Positions 32,555-42,072 are shown, numbered from the stretch's first letter. The stretch: 64,000 bases of DNA from Microlunatus capsulatus (GCF_017876495.1 NZ_JAGIOB010000001.1:3720001-3784000); one strand, 5' to 3'. Made by a program: numbers and translations. Notes: generated from the letters alone by a model not told the origin.

Positions 32555-33969
32555 TGGCCAGCATGCTGAAGATGCGGCCCCGCAAGCCGAGCCGCCGCCA
32601 GCAGCGCGCCTGGGACAGCCGTCCCCACATCCTGGTCATCGTCCAGAACCTGCCGGTGCCGCTGGACCGCCGCGTCTGGCTGGAGTGCCAGACGCTGGCC
32701 GCCGCCGGCTACGCGGTCACCGTCATCTGCCCGAAGGGCCCCGGCGACCCCGGTCTCCAGGTCATCGACGGGATCACCATCCACAAGTACCGCCCGGCGC
32801 CGGAGGCCGGCGGCGTGGCCGGCTTCGTCCTGGAGTTCGCCTACAGCTGGCTCCGGACGGCCTGGCTCTCGACGCGGGTCTGGGCCGCGCAGCCGTTCCA
32901 GGTCATCCAGGCGTGCAACCCGCCGGACACCTACTGGCTGCTCGCCCGCCTCTGGCGCTCGCGGGGCGTCCGCTTCGTCTTCGACCAGCACGACCTCAAC
33001 CCCGAGCTGTTCCTGTCCCGCTTCGGCGAGCCGACGACGCCGTCGGCCCGGCTGCAGTACTGGGGTCTGTGCTGGCTGGAGCGGATGACCTACCGCACGG
33101 CGGAGATGGTCATCTCGACCAACGAGTCGTACCGGGCCGTCGCGATGGGCCGCGGCCACCGGCGGGGCGAGGACGTCGTCGTGGTGCGCAGCGGCCCCGA
33201 CACCAGCCGGATGCGGCCCGTCTACGCCGCCGACCCGGCGGCCGCCGACCGCCCGAAGACGCTGGTCTACCTGGGCGTGATGGGGCCCCAGGACGGGGTG
33301 GACGTCGTGCTCGACGTGATGGACGACCTCGTGCACCGCCGCGGTCGTCGTGACGTCCGGGCCGTCCTGATGGGCTTCGGGGACTGCTACGAGGAGCTGC
33401 GCGCCCGCTGCACCGAGCTGGGGCTGGACGACGTCGTCACCTTCACCGGCCGGGCCGACCTCGACGTCATCGCCGACCAGCTGAGCTCGGCGGACGTGGG
33501 CGTCTGCCCCGACCTCAAGTCGCCGCTGAACGACGTCTCCACGATGAACAAGACGATGGAGTACATGGCCTACGCGCTGCCCTCGGTGGCCTTCGACCTC
33601 ACCGAGACCCGGGTCTCCGGCGGGGACTGCGCGCTGTACGTCCCCTCGGGGGACGTGGGCGCCTTCGCCGACGCCGTCGCGTCGCTGCTGGACGACGACG
33701 ACCTGCGCTGCGCGATGGGCCGCAGCGCCCGCCGCCGCGTCCAGGAGGAGCTGGACTGGCGCACCCAGTCCACCGGCTACGTCGAGGTCTTCGACCGCGT
33801 GGCGGCCTGGTCGCCCGCCGAGCGCCGGGTGCCCGCCACCGTCATCGTCGACGCGGCCGCGGTGGCCGCCGAGCCGGTGGTCGAGCTCGACCACCGGGGC
33901 CGCCGCTACGTCGACCTCGGCGACGTCGCGGCGCTCGACCGCTTCATCCTGCAGCGGAGCTCCGCGTGA
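32554..33969 (+). CDS. glycosyltransferase family 4
   Basis: The 471-aa cytoplasmic glycosyltransferase has the two-lobed GT-B fold. The N-terminal lobe has HILVIVQNLPVPLDRRVW and the C-terminal lobe contains LVYLGVMGPQDGVDVVLD, VTFTGRADLDVIADQL and the donor-site region MNKTMEYMAYALPSVAFDL. The last glutamate of the usual E-x7-E appears as TETRVSGGDCALYV. About 60 residues follow the catalytic domain. It probably transfers a sugar onto the lipid-linked repeat unit. The start is coupled to the small upstream frame. Confidence 0.9.
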   Translation: MASMLKMRPRKPSRRQQRAWDSRPHILVIVQNLPVPLDRRVWLECQTLAAAGYAVTVICPKGPGDPGLQVIDGITIHKYRPAPEAGGVAGFVLEFAYSWLRTAWLSTRVWAAQPFQVIQACNPPDTYWLLARLWRSRGVRFVFDQHDLNPELFLSRFGEPTTPSARLQYWGLCWLERMTYRTAEMVISTNESYRAVAMGRGHRRGEDVVVVRSGPDTSRMRPVYAADPAAADRPKTLVYLGVMGPQDGVDVVLDVMDDLVHRRGRRDVRAVLMGFGDCYEELRARCTELGLDDVVTFTGRADLDVIADQLSSADVGVCPDLKSPLNDVSTMNKTMEYMAYALPSVAFDLTETRVSGGDCALYVPSGDVGAFADAVASLLDDDDLRCAMGRSARRRVQEELDWRTQSTGYVEVFDRVAAWSPAERRVPATVIVDAAAVAAEPVVELDHRGRRYVDLGDVAALDRFILQRSSA

Positions 33970-35363
33970 TCCCGGACTGGAGCACGTCCGACGACGGGGC
34001 GCTCGAGGACCGCCCCGCCGACCAGGAGGTCGGGGACCCCGGGGCCGCCGTCCGGATCTCGGTGATGGGCTGCGGCTACCTCGGCGCCGTGCACGCCGCG
34101 GCGATGGCCAGCCTCGGCCACGACGTCGTCGGCCTCGACGTGGACACGGCCAAGGTGGCCGACCTCGCGGCCGGCCGGGCGCCGTTCTTCGAGCCCGGGC
34201 TCGGCGAGCTGCTGGCCGAGGGCGCGCGCAGCGGCCAGCTGCACTTCTCCAGCGACGTCGCCGCGCTGACCGCGGCCGAGGTGCACTTCCTCTGCGTCGG
34301 CACCCCCCAGCGCCGCGGCGAGAACTCCGCGGACCTGCGGCACGTGGACGCCGCGGTGGCCCAGCTGCTGCCGCACCTCAAGCCCGGCGACCTCGTCGTC
34401 GGCAAGTCGACCGTGCCGGTGGGGACCGCCGAGCGGATCGCGGAGCAGGTGCGGGCCGTGGAGCCGGCGGCGACGCTGGTCTGGAACCCGGAGTTCCTGC
34501 GCGAGGGGCACGCCGTCGCGGACACCCTGGCCCCCGACCGGCTGGTCTACGGGGTCCCCGAGGGGCCGGCGGGGGAGCGGGCGGTGGCCGTGCTCAACCG
34601 CGTCTACGGCAAGGCGGTCGCGGAGGGCACCCCCGTCGTCGTGACCGACCTGACCACCGCCCAGCTGGTCAAGGTGGCGGCGAACTCCTTCCTGGCCACG
34701 AAGATCTCCTTCATCAACGCGATGGCCGAGCTGTGCGAGGCCACCGGCGGCGACGTCGTCCAGCTGGCCGAGGCGATCGGGTACGACGCCCGGATCGGCC
34801 GCCGCTTCCTCAACGCCGGGCTCGGCTTCGGCGGCGGCTGCCTGCCCAAGGACATCCGGGCCTTCATGGCCCGGGCCGGGGAGCTCGGCGTCGACCAGGC
34901 GCTGACGTTCCTCCGCGAGGTCGACGCGATCAACATGCGGCGCCGGGTGCGGATGGTCGACCTGGCCCGCGAGGAGTGCGGCGGCTCGCTGGCCGGCCGG
35001 CGGGTCGCCGTCCTCGGCGCGGCCTTCAAGCCCGACAGCGACGACGTCCGGGACTCCCCGGCGCTGAGCGTCGCGGCGCAGATGTCGCTGCAGGGCGCCG
35101 ACGTCGTGGTCACCGACCCGCAGGCGATCGCCAACGCGTCGGCGAAGTGGCCGGACCTGGTCTTCGCCGAGACCGTCGAGGAGACGGTGCGCGGGGCCGA
35201 GCTCGTGCTGCTGCTCACCGAGTGGCCCGAGTACGTCGCGCTCGACCCGGCCCGGGTCCGCACGCTGGTCCGCCGGCCGCGGGTGCTCGACGGCCGCAAC
35301 GCCCTCGACGCCGAGACCTGGCGGGCGGCCGGCTGGAGCTACCGGGCGCTGGGACGACGATGA
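33966..35363 (+). CDS. UDP-glucose/UDP-GlcNAc-type sugar dehydrogenase
   Basis: The 465-aa product is an NAD-dependent UDP-sugar 6-dehydrogenase that makes a UDP-uronic acid. After an acidic leader of about 28 residues come the NAD motif SVMGCGYLGAVHA, VGKSTVPVGT, WNPEFLREGHA, the catalytic cysteine Cys292 in GFGGGCLPKDI and the C-terminal KPDSDDVRDSPAL. Substrate choice between UDP-glucose and UDP-GlcNAc is not visible. With the acetyltransferase at 29431 and oxidoreductase at 57056, UDP-GlcNAc is a reasonable candidate. The start overlaps the previous gene by four bases. Confidence 0.9.
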   Translation: MIPDWSTSDDGALEDRPADQEVGDPGAAVRISVMGCGYLGAVHAAAMASLGHDVVGLDVDTAKVADLAAGRAPFFEPGLGELLAEGARSGQLHFSSDVAALTAAEVHFLCVGTPQRRGENSADLRHVDAAVAQLLPHLKPGDLVVGKSTVPVGTAERIAEQVRAVEPAATLVWNPEFLREGHAVADTLAPDRLVYGVPEGPAGERAVAVLNRVYGKAVAEGTPVVVTDLTTAQLVKVAANSFLATKISFINAMAELCEATGGDVVQLAEAIGYDARIGRRFLNAGLGFGGGCLPKDIRAFMARAGELGVDQALTFLREVDAINMRRRVRMVDLAREECGGSLAGRRVAVLGAAFKPDSDDVRDSPALSVAAQMSLQGADVVVTDPQAIANASAKWPDLVFAETVEETVRGAELVLLLTEWPEYVALDPARVRTLVRRPRVLDGRNALDAETWRAAGWSYRALGRR

Positions 35364-36964
35364 CGACGACCGTGAGGAGCGCCGCCGTGCGCACGAACCT
35401 GCACCACCTGCTCGAGCAGGCCGCGCACCGGCGACCGGACGCGCCCTGCCTGACCCACCGCACCCGCACCGCGACCTACGCCGACGTCTGGTCCGCCGTG
35501 CAGCGGGTGGCGGCCGGGCTCCAGGGCCTCGGGCTGCAGCGGGGCGACCGGGTCGCCGTCTTCGTCGACAAGCGGGTCGAGACCGTCGTCGCCCTGTTCG
35601 CCACGTCGGCGGCCGGCGGTGTCGTGGTGCCGGTCAACCACGTGCTCAAGGCGGCCCAGGCCACGTACATCCTGGGCAACTGCGGCGTCCGCGTCCTGGT
35701 CACCACCCGGGAGCGGCTGGCCCTGGTCCGCGAGGCCCTCGACGACCTGCCCGCGCTCGAGCAGGTCGTCCTGGTCGACGAGTCCGCCGACCAGGACGAC
35801 CTGCGTCCTGGCCGCGGGTTCGCGGTGCACCTCTGGGCCGACCTGCAGGGCGCGGACGCGCCGCTGGTGCCCCCGCCCGCCGTCGACGTCGACGTCGCCG
35901 CCATCTTCTACACCTCGGGCAGCACCGGCCGGCCCAAGGGCGTCGTGCTGTCCCACCGGAACCTGCTGGTCGGGGCCGAGAGCGTGAGCAGCTACCTGGC
36001 GAACACCGCGGACGACGTCATCCTCTCGGCGCTGCCGCTCAGCTTCGACGCCGGCTTCAGCCAGGTGACCACCGCGTTCGCGGTCGGCGCCCACGTGGTG
36101 CTGCACAACCACCTGGTGGCCGCCGACATCGTCAAGCTGGTCGCCGCGCACCGGGTGACGGGGCTGACCGGGGTGCCGCCGCTGTGGCTGCAGGTGGTCA
36201 GCGCCGCCTGGCCCGAGGGCGCCGGGGCGTCGCTGCGCTACTTCGCCAACACGGGCGGGCGGATGCCCAAGTCGACCCTGGAGCGGCTGCGGGCGCTCTT
36301 CCCTGCCGCGCAGCCCTTCCTCATGTACGGCCTGACCGAGGCGTTCAGGTCCACCTACCTCGACCCGGCGGAGGTTGACCGCCGCCCCGACTCCATCGGC
36401 AAGGCGATCCCGAACGCCGAGATCCTCGTCGTCCGACCCGACGGGACCCGCTGCGGTCCCGGCGAGGAGGGCGAGCTGGTGCACCGCGGCGCGCTGGTCG
36501 GGCTGGGCTACTGGGACGACCCGGTCAAGACGGCGGAGCGGTTCAAGCCGGTGCCCGGGGAGGCCGCCGCGTGGCGGACGCCCGAGGTGGCCGTCTGGTC
36601 GGGCGACCACGTCGTCGCCGACGAGGAGGGCTTCCTCTACTTCGTCGGCCGCACGGACGACATGATCAAGACCTCCGGGTACCGGGTGAGCCCGACCGAG
36701 GTCGAGGAGGTCGCCTACGACACCGGCCTGGTCCGCGACGCCGTCGCCCTCGGGGTGGAGGACGAGCGGCTGGGGCAGCGGATCGTCCTCGTGGCCACAC
36801 CGGTCAACGGCGACGAGCTGCGGCCCGACCAGCTGGTCGCCGCGTTCCGCAAGCAGCTGCCGCTGTACATGGTCCCCTCGACGGTGCTGGTGCGCGAGGA
36901 GCTGCCCCGCTCGCCGAACGGGAAGTACGACCGCAGCCTGATCCGGGCGGAGCTGACCGCGTGA
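35360..36964 (+). CDS. acyl-CoA ligase (AMP-forming), EPS-locus type
   Basis: The 534-aa adenylate-forming enzyme has the P-loop YTSGSTGRPKG (184-194), YGLTEAFRSTYL, the hinge region GFLYFVGRTDDMIKTSGYRV and the catalytic Lys522 in NGKYDRS. The YGLTEAFRS variant and its neighbours resemble the acyl-CoA ligases associated with proteobacterial exosortase/EPS loci. It probably activates a carboxylic acid, perhaps an amino acid, and loads it on the acyl carrier protein encoded downstream. ATG at 35360 overlaps the dehydrogenase stop (ATGA) and its stop overlaps the decarboxylase start. Confidence 0.87.
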   Translation: MTTTVRSAAVRTNLHHLLEQAAHRRPDAPCLTHRTRTATYADVWSAVQRVAAGLQGLGLQRGDRVAVFVDKRVETVVALFATSAAGGVVVPVNHVLKAAQATYILGNCGVRVLVTTRERLALVREALDDLPALEQVVLVDESADQDDLRPGRGFAVHLWADLQGADAPLVPPPAVDVDVAAIFYTSGSTGRPKGVVLSHRNLLVGAESVSSYLANTADDVILSALPLSFDAGFSQVTTAFAVGAHVVLHNHLVAADIVKLVAAHRVTGLTGVPPLWLQVVSAAWPEGAGASLRYFANTGGRMPKSTLERLRALFPAAQPFLMYGLTEAFRSTYLDPAEVDRRPDSIGKAIPNAEILVVRPDGTRCGPGEEGELVHRGALVGLGYWDDPVKTAERFKPVPGEAAAWRTPEVAVWSGDHVVADEEGFLYFVGRTDDMIKTSGYRVSPTEVEEVAYDTGLVRDAVALGVEDERLGQRIVLVATPVNGDELRPDQLVAAFRKQLPLYMVPSTVLVREELPRSPNGKYDRSLIRAELTA

Positions 36965-38187
36965 GCACCGAGAACCTGCTGCGCTCCTTCGGCACCGTCA
37001 AGGGGCAGCTGTCCGTCGGCGGCCTGCCGCTGGGCCTGCTGGCGGCGCGCGTCGGGTCGACGCCGTTCTTCGCCTACGACCGGCGGCTGATCACCGAGCG
37101 CGTGCAGCTGCTGCGCTCGGTGCTGCCCGAGCGGCTGCAGCTGACCTACGCCGTCAAGGCCAACCCGATGCCGGCGGTGGTGCAGCACCTCGCCGGGTTG
37201 GTGGACTCCCTCGACGTGGCCTCGGCCGGGGAGATGCTGGTCGCCCTGGACACCGGGGTGCCTGCTGAGCGCGTCAGCTTCGCCGGCCCCGGCAAGACCC
37301 CGGCCGAGATCCGGCGGGCCGTCGCGGCCGGGGTCGTGCTGGAGGTCGAGTCGGCCACCGAGGCACGCCGGGTGCTGGCGGCCGGCGACGCCCTGGGTGT
37401 GCGGGCGAGCGTCGCCGTCCGGGTGAACCCCGACTTCGCGGTCAAGGGGTCCGGCATGCGGATGGGCGGCGGGCCGCAGCAGTTCGGCGTGGACGCCGAG
37501 CAGGTGCCGGCCCTGCTGGGCGAGCTGGCGGGGGCGGACGTCGACATCCTGGGCTTCCACGTCTTCGCCGGCTCGCAGAACCTCCGCGCCGACATCCTCG
37601 CCGAGGCCCAGCGCCGGACCGTGGACCTGGTGCTGCAGCTGGCCGACCACCTGGCGTCGCCCCTGCGCTACCTCAACCTGGGTGGCGGCTTCGGCATCCC
37701 CTACTTCGCCGCGGACGAGGACCTCGACCTGGCCCGGGTGGCCGAGAACCTCCACGAGCTCGTCGACGGCGTCATCGCCGAGCGGTTCCCGCAGGCGCGC
37801 CCGGTCATCGAGCTGGGGCGCTACCTGGTGGGGGAGAGCGGGGTCTACGTCACCGAGGTGGTGGACCGGAAGGTCTCCCGCGGCAAGACCTACCTCGTCG
37901 TCGACGGCGGCATGCACCACCAGCTCGCCGCGTCGGGCAACTTCGGGCAGGTGATCCGGCGCAACTACCCGCTCGTCGTGGGCAGCCGGGCCGACGAGGC
38001 GCCCGCCGAGACGGTGTCGGTCGTCGGCTGCCTCTGCACCCCGCTGGACCTGCTCGGCAACGACGTCGAGCTGCCACCCGCCGAGGTCGGCGACCTCGTC
38101 GTCCTGTTCCAGGCGGGGGCCTACGGGCTCACCGCCAGCCCCACCGCGTTCCTCGGCCACCCGGCCCCGCTCGAAGTTCTCGTCTGA
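36961..38187 (+). CDS. PLP-dependent decarboxylase (DAP/ornithine decarboxylase fold)
   Basis: The 408-aa product has the alanine-racemase-like fold of group IV decarboxylases. Lys66 in TYAVKANPMP would hold PLP; GFHVFAGSQ, LGGGFGIPYF, ELGRYLVGESG and the active-site cysteine Cys359 in CLCTPLDLLGND complete the set. It resembles the exosortase-A-associated decarboxylases more than lysA by context, since it follows an acyl-CoA ligase and precedes an acyl carrier protein. It may decarboxylate a carrier-bound or free amino acid to give an amine. GTG start overlaps the ligase stop by four bases. Confidence 0.87.
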   Translation: MSTENLLRSFGTVKGQLSVGGLPLGLLAARVGSTPFFAYDRRLITERVQLLRSVLPERLQLTYAVKANPMPAVVQHLAGLVDSLDVASAGEMLVALDTGVPAERVSFAGPGKTPAEIRRAVAAGVVLEVESATEARRVLAAGDALGVRASVAVRVNPDFAVKGSGMRMGGGPQQFGVDAEQVPALLGELAGADVDILGFHVFAGSQNLRADILAEAQRRTVDLVLQLADHLASPLRYLNLGGGFGIPYFAADEDLDLARVAENLHELVDGVIAERFPQARPVIELGRYLVGESGVYVTEVVDRKVSRGKTYLVVDGGMHHQLAASGNFGQVIRRNYPLVVGSRADEAPAETVSVVGCLCTPLDLLGNDVELPPAEVGDLVVLFQAGAYGLTASPTAFLGHPAPLEVLV

Positions 38188-38281
38188 TGACCGGCGAAGG
38201 TCCGCCGGCCCGCTCCCGGCCTCGCATCCACTCCACCGGCCCGGCCGGTCGAGCCCACCGCACACCACAGGAGGACCACCC

Positions 38282-38545
38282 ATGGCCGATGACGCCACCG
38301 TCCAGCAGGTCAGCGCTCTCGTCGCCCGGACCCTCGGCATCGAGGACCGTCTGGCGGAGATGGACGCGAGCACGGGTCTCTTCGGGAGCCTTCCCGAGCT
38401 CGACTCCCTCGCCGTCCTCGAGCTCGTGCAGGCGCTCGAGGACGACCTCGGCCTCACCATCGAGGACGAGGAGTTCAGCGGCGAGCTGTTCGAGACGGTC
38501 GGGAGCCTTGCGGACTTCGTCGAGAGCAAGCGCCTCAGCGTCTGA
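38282..38545 (+). CDS. acyl carrier protein
   Basis: The 87-aa acidic helical protein has the phosphopantetheine site Ser42 in LPELDSLAVLEL, with helix II and III following normally. No fatty-acid synthase genes are nearby. It lies between the ligase/decarboxylase pair and the asparagine-synthetase-like gene, so it is probably a dedicated carrier for the activated compound. ATG at 38282 has GGAGGACC upstream, and 94 bases separate it from the previous stop. Confidence 0.92.
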   Translation: MADDATVQQVSALVARTLGIEDRLAEMDASTGLFGSLPELDSLAVLELVQALEDDLGLTIEDEEFSGELFETVGSLADFVESKRLSV

Positions 38546-38578
38546 GCAGCCGCTCCTGCTGCTGCGAGGGGGCGTTCG

Positions 38579-40318
38579 GTGATCCCGCCGGCAGGGCTCG
38601 TCGCCCTGACCGCTCCCGCCGGCCGTCGGGAGGAGCTGGAGCGACGCTGGGCGGGCTCCGGTGGGCCCGCTGAGGCGGACCTCGGATGGCACGGCTCAGC
38701 GCTGGTCGTCCGCTGGGGGTTGCCCGAGCCGGTCGCGACCGGGGTGCAGCCCCTGACGCTGACCGCCCGCACCCGTGAGGGATACCTGCACGGTGGCGAG
38801 CTCGGCACCGTGCTGGACGCGGGAGGCGTCGCGACCCTGCTCCCGCCCTTTGCGGTCCTGCGCTGCCTGCCGGACGGGGACCTCAGCGTCCAGGCGGACA
38901 GCATGGGGCTGCGGCAGCTGTACCAGGGTGAGCACGAGGGGGTGGCCGGGATCTCCACCTCGGCCGCACTCCTCGCCGCCTGTCTGGGCGTACGACCCGA
39001 CCCCGAGGGCGTCGCCGTGCAGGGCTGGTTGGGTTGGCAGCTCGGGCAGAGGACGCTCTGGGCGGGTGTGCAGAAGCTGGCGCCCGGCGTGGAGGCACGG
39101 CTGGGGCCAGCAGGGCTTCGGCTGCGGCCGGCCGCAGCTCATGCGGACGGGCCGATCCCCCTGGGGGAGGCCCTCGAGGGAGCGGCCGCGCTGCTGCGGA
39201 CCTCCCTGGCCCGCTTCCTCGACGAGCGTCCGGAGGGCGTCCTGCAGCTCACCGGCGGCCAGGACTCCCGGATCCTGCTGAGCGCGGTCGAGCCCGCGCG
39301 CCGTCGTGGCCTCGGCGCGATGACCCTGGGGCGACCGGGCGACCCCGACGTCGAGGTCGCCCGCTCGCTCGCCGCGCGGGTGGGACTTGAGCACGAGGTG
39401 CACGGTCTCGACGGCATCGAGGACCTGACCCCCGAGCAGGCGTGGGGACGGGTCGCGCGGGCCGCCGGGCAGCTGGACGGGATGGCCGACCCGCTCGCCA
39501 CCGCGGCTTTGGGGTGGGCGGAGGAGCGTTTCACCCCGTCGCCCCGGCTGTCGGGGCTCGGCGGCGAGGTCGCCCGGGGTTTCTACTACGACGCGTCGGG
39601 CCGCACCCGACCGGTGACCAGCGCCCGATCGCGACGGCTCGCGGGCTGGCGGCTCTTCGTCAACGAGGCCGTGGAGCGGGAGGCCCTGACGCCGGAGTTC
39701 GCCTCGTGGTCGCGCTCGACGGCAGAGCGTGCCGTCCACCGGGAGCTCGCGGCCTCCGGGCTGCCCTGGCTGCAGGCCACCGATGACCTCTACCTCCGGA
39801 ATCGGATGCAGCGCTGGGCGGGGGTGACCGAGACCGCCTGGTGCCTCGAGCGCGAGATCGTCAACCCGATGCTGGACCCGGAGTTCCTGGACCTCGTGGG
39901 ACGGCTCGACCCGCGGGACAAGCGTGGCTCCGTCTTCCTCGCGCGGCTGCAGATGACGTTGGACGACGGCCTCGGGCGGATCCCCCTCGACGGTCGGCCG
40001 CCTCCAGCCGTCTACGCCCAGCCCGGGGCCCGCACCGCCGGCGCGCGGGTGGGCAGCACCGGGCACAAGCTGGTCCGGAAGGCCGTGCAGAAGTTGCGTC
40101 GAGCCCAGCGACCCCCCGTGGGAGGTGAGGTGCTCGCCGCGCGGGTGCTCACCCACTGGCGGCAGAACCCGCAGCTCCTCGACGAGTCCCGGAAGACGGG
40201 GTTCCTGGACGAGCGGTGGGTGGACGATCTGGTGACGAAGGATGTCGCGGCGACGCCGAGCACTGTGGCGTTTCTCACATCGCTCGTCGTCACCTCAGGT
40301 CACAGCCGTCCCTCTTAG
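38579..40318 (+). CDS. asparagine-synthetase-like ligase lacking a glutaminase cysteine
   Basis: The 579-aa product has a PP-loop ATP-binding motif LTGGQDSR (224-231) and the AsnB C-terminal synthetase layout, including RMQRWAGVTE and the region FLARLQMTLDDGL. The N-terminal 200 residues resemble the beta-sandwich of class II amidotransferases, but the protein starts IPPAGLVAL, so the catalytic N-terminal cysteine is absent. It would need free ammonia or another amine as nucleophile, as in beta-lactam synthetase-type enzymes. It closes the ligase-decarboxylase-carrier group. GTG at 38579 follows GAGGGGGCG. Confidence 0.82.
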   Translation: MIPPAGLVALTAPAGRREELERRWAGSGGPAEADLGWHGSALVVRWGLPEPVATGVQPLTLTARTREGYLHGGELGTVLDAGGVATLLPPFAVLRCLPDGDLSVQADSMGLRQLYQGEHEGVAGISTSAALLAACLGVRPDPEGVAVQGWLGWQLGQRTLWAGVQKLAPGVEARLGPAGLRLRPAAAHADGPIPLGEALEGAAALLRTSLARFLDERPEGVLQLTGGQDSRILLSAVEPARRRGLGAMTLGRPGDPDVEVARSLAARVGLEHEVHGLDGIEDLTPEQAWGRVARAAGQLDGMADPLATAALGWAEERFTPSPRLSGLGGEVARGFYYDASGRTRPVTSARSRRLAGWRLFVNEAVEREALTPEFASWSRSTAERAVHRELAASGLPWLQATDDLYLRNRMQRWAGVTETAWCLEREIVNPMLDPEFLDLVGRLDPRDKRGSVFLARLQMTLDDGLGRIPLDGRPPPAVYAQPGARTAGARVGSTGHKLVRKAVQKLRRAQRPPVGGEVLAARVLTHWRQNPQLLDESRKTGFLDERWVDDLVTKDVAATPSTVAFLTSLVVTSGHSRPS

Positions 40319-40497
40319 CACAGCAGGGCGGTTAGCGCTGCCTTCTTGATTTCGTTTCTACAACGATCGCTCCCTACAGTGCGTGCGTCGACAGCCCCAT
40401 CGACACCCGCAGGACGCCGATCAGCCAGATCGTCAGCGGGACCCTGCCGCCTGAGCTACTGTTCCCCCTTGCTCGGGCGCATCGCTAGGAGATCTGC
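40319..40497 (+). promoter_or_regulatory. upstream region of DUF4082/beta-helix gene
   Basis: This 179-base interval is less GC-rich than its surroundings. TACAGT (40375-40380) is a likely -10, and TTGATT (40346-40351) lies too far upstream (23 bases) to be its ideal -35. AGGAG sits eight bases before the next ATG. I infer a separate promoter for the secreted protein. Confidence 0.4.
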
Positions 40498-42018
40498 ATG
40501 CCCGTTCGAGCCCCCCGTCCGCGCACCGGAACGGCCGCCCCGCCCTCCGCCGCCGCACGTCCCTCACCCCGCCCCGGAACCCTCCGTCGCGCCGTCGCCT
40601 TCCTGGCCGCCGCGTCGGCGGTGGTCGCCGGGATGACCGGTCTCGTCGGAGGACTGACCTCCCAGGCCGCGACCACGACCACGACCATGTGGTCGTCCAC
40701 GACGGTTCCGAAGGTGCCCGCCGACGCCGACCGCTCCTCGGTCGAGATCGGCACCGTGTTCTCCACCTCGACCGCCGGATCGGTCACCGCGCTCCGCTTC
40801 TACGGGACGAGCGCCAACGTCGGGCCGCACGTCGGAACGCTCTGGGACGCCCAGGGACGTGCCCTCGCGACGGCCACGTTCGCCACCACCACCAGCAGCG
40901 GGTGGCGGCAGGCCGCGCTGTCGAAGCCGGTCAACCTCGTCGTCGGCCAGGGCTACACCGTGTCCTACCGGGCCCCCCAGGGCCGCTACGCCGGAGACCA
41001 CGGCGTCTTCTCCTCCGGTCGCACCGTGCGCAACGGATCGCTCACCGCGTCCGCCGGCGTCTACACCTACGGCTCGGGCCGCCCCACCCAGACCTACCAG
41101 GGCTCGGCCTACTACGTCGACGTGGCGTTCAGCACGGGCACCCCGGTGGCGGCGCGGCCCACCACCGCCGCGCCCACGGCCACGCCGAAGCCGACCACCG
41201 CACCCACCACTCCGACCCCCACGACCGCCCCGGCCATGACGGGCTGGCCGACCGCGGCCAACACCGGGGTGCCGACAGGGACCACGCTGTCCCCCTACAC
41301 CGGTCCGTGCACCATCACCGCTGCCGGCACGGTGATCGACGCCAAGACCATCAGCTGCAGCCTCGACATCAGGGCCTCCGGGGTGAAGATCACCCGGTCC
41401 CTCATCAACGGCACGGTGGGTACCGGGGAGAACACCACCGGGTACTCCTTCAGCATCTCCGACTCCGAGGTCCGCATCGGTGCTCGTGAGGGCACCGGGG
41501 TCGGCGCGGTCAACTTCACCGCCACCCGGGTCCACGTCAACGGCGGCAACCGGTCCATGCACTGCTACCGCGACTGCGTCATCCAGGACTCCTACGTCCA
41601 CGGCCAGTACCGTGACGACACCGGCCGGATGCACGAGTCCGGCATCAGGATGGGATCGGGCGCGACGATCCGGCACAACTCCATCACCTGCGACGCGCCG
41701 GACGTGCCGCCGGACGCCGGCTGCTCGGCGGGCCTGACCGGCTACGGCGACTTCGCCCCGGTCCGGAACAACGTGGTCGAGAAGAACCTGTTCAAGGCCA
41801 CGACAGGCGGCTTCTGCGCCTACGGCGGGTCGTCGCAGGGCAAGCCCTACTCCTCGCAGACGTCCGGGATCGTGTTCCGCGACAACGTCTTCGAGCGTGG
41901 CCCCTCAGGTCGGTGCGGCTTCTACGGACCCATCACCTCGTTCGACACGCGGCTGAGCGGGAACATCTGGTCCGGCAACGTCTGGTCCGACGGCGGGACG
42001 GTCGCCGCCTCGAACTGA
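40498..42018 (+). CDS. secreted DUF4082 and right-handed beta-helix protein
   Basis: The 506-aa product has a long Arg/Pro-rich N region, a Sec signal helix (about 30-58), one DUF4082 domain (about 58-215, with VTALRFYGTS, GRYAGDHGVF and AYYVDVAFS), a Thr/Pro linker (about 216-246) and a parallel beta-helix (about 250-506). The beta-helix is closely similar to the protein encoded at 44633: both have VPPDAGCSAxLTGYGDF and GGFCAYGGSS. Such folds bind or cut polysaccharide, and DUF4082 is found in secreted carbohydrate-related proteins. ATG at 40498 follows AGGAGATCTGC. Confidence 0.85.
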   Translation: MPVRAPRPRTGTAAPPSAAARPSPRPGTLRRAVAFLAAASAVVAGMTGLVGGLTSQAATTTTTMWSSTTVPKVPADADRSSVEIGTVFSTSTAGSVTALRFYGTSANVGPHVGTLWDAQGRALATATFATTTSSGWRQAALSKPVNLVVGQGYTVSYRAPQGRYAGDHGVFSSGRTVRNGSLTASAGVYTYGSGRPTQTYQGSAYYVDVAFSTGTPVAARPTTAAPTATPKPTTAPTTPTPTTAPAMTGWPTAANTGVPTGTTLSPYTGPCTITAAGTVIDAKTISCSLDIRASGVKITRSLINGTVGTGENTTGYSFSISDSEVRIGAREGTGVGAVNFTATRVHVNGGNRSMHCYRDCVIQDSYVHGQYRDDTGRMHESGIRMGSGATIRHNSITCDAPDVPPDAGCSAGLTGYGDFAPVRNNVVEKNLFKATTGGFCAYGGSSQGKPYSSQTSGIVFRDNVFERGPSGRCGFYGPITSFDTRLSGNIWSGNVWSDGGTVAASN

Positions 42019-42072
42019 GGTCGGAACTGGCGGCGGGCGGGGCGGCTCTGGTCCTCCTCGCCCGTCGTCAGC

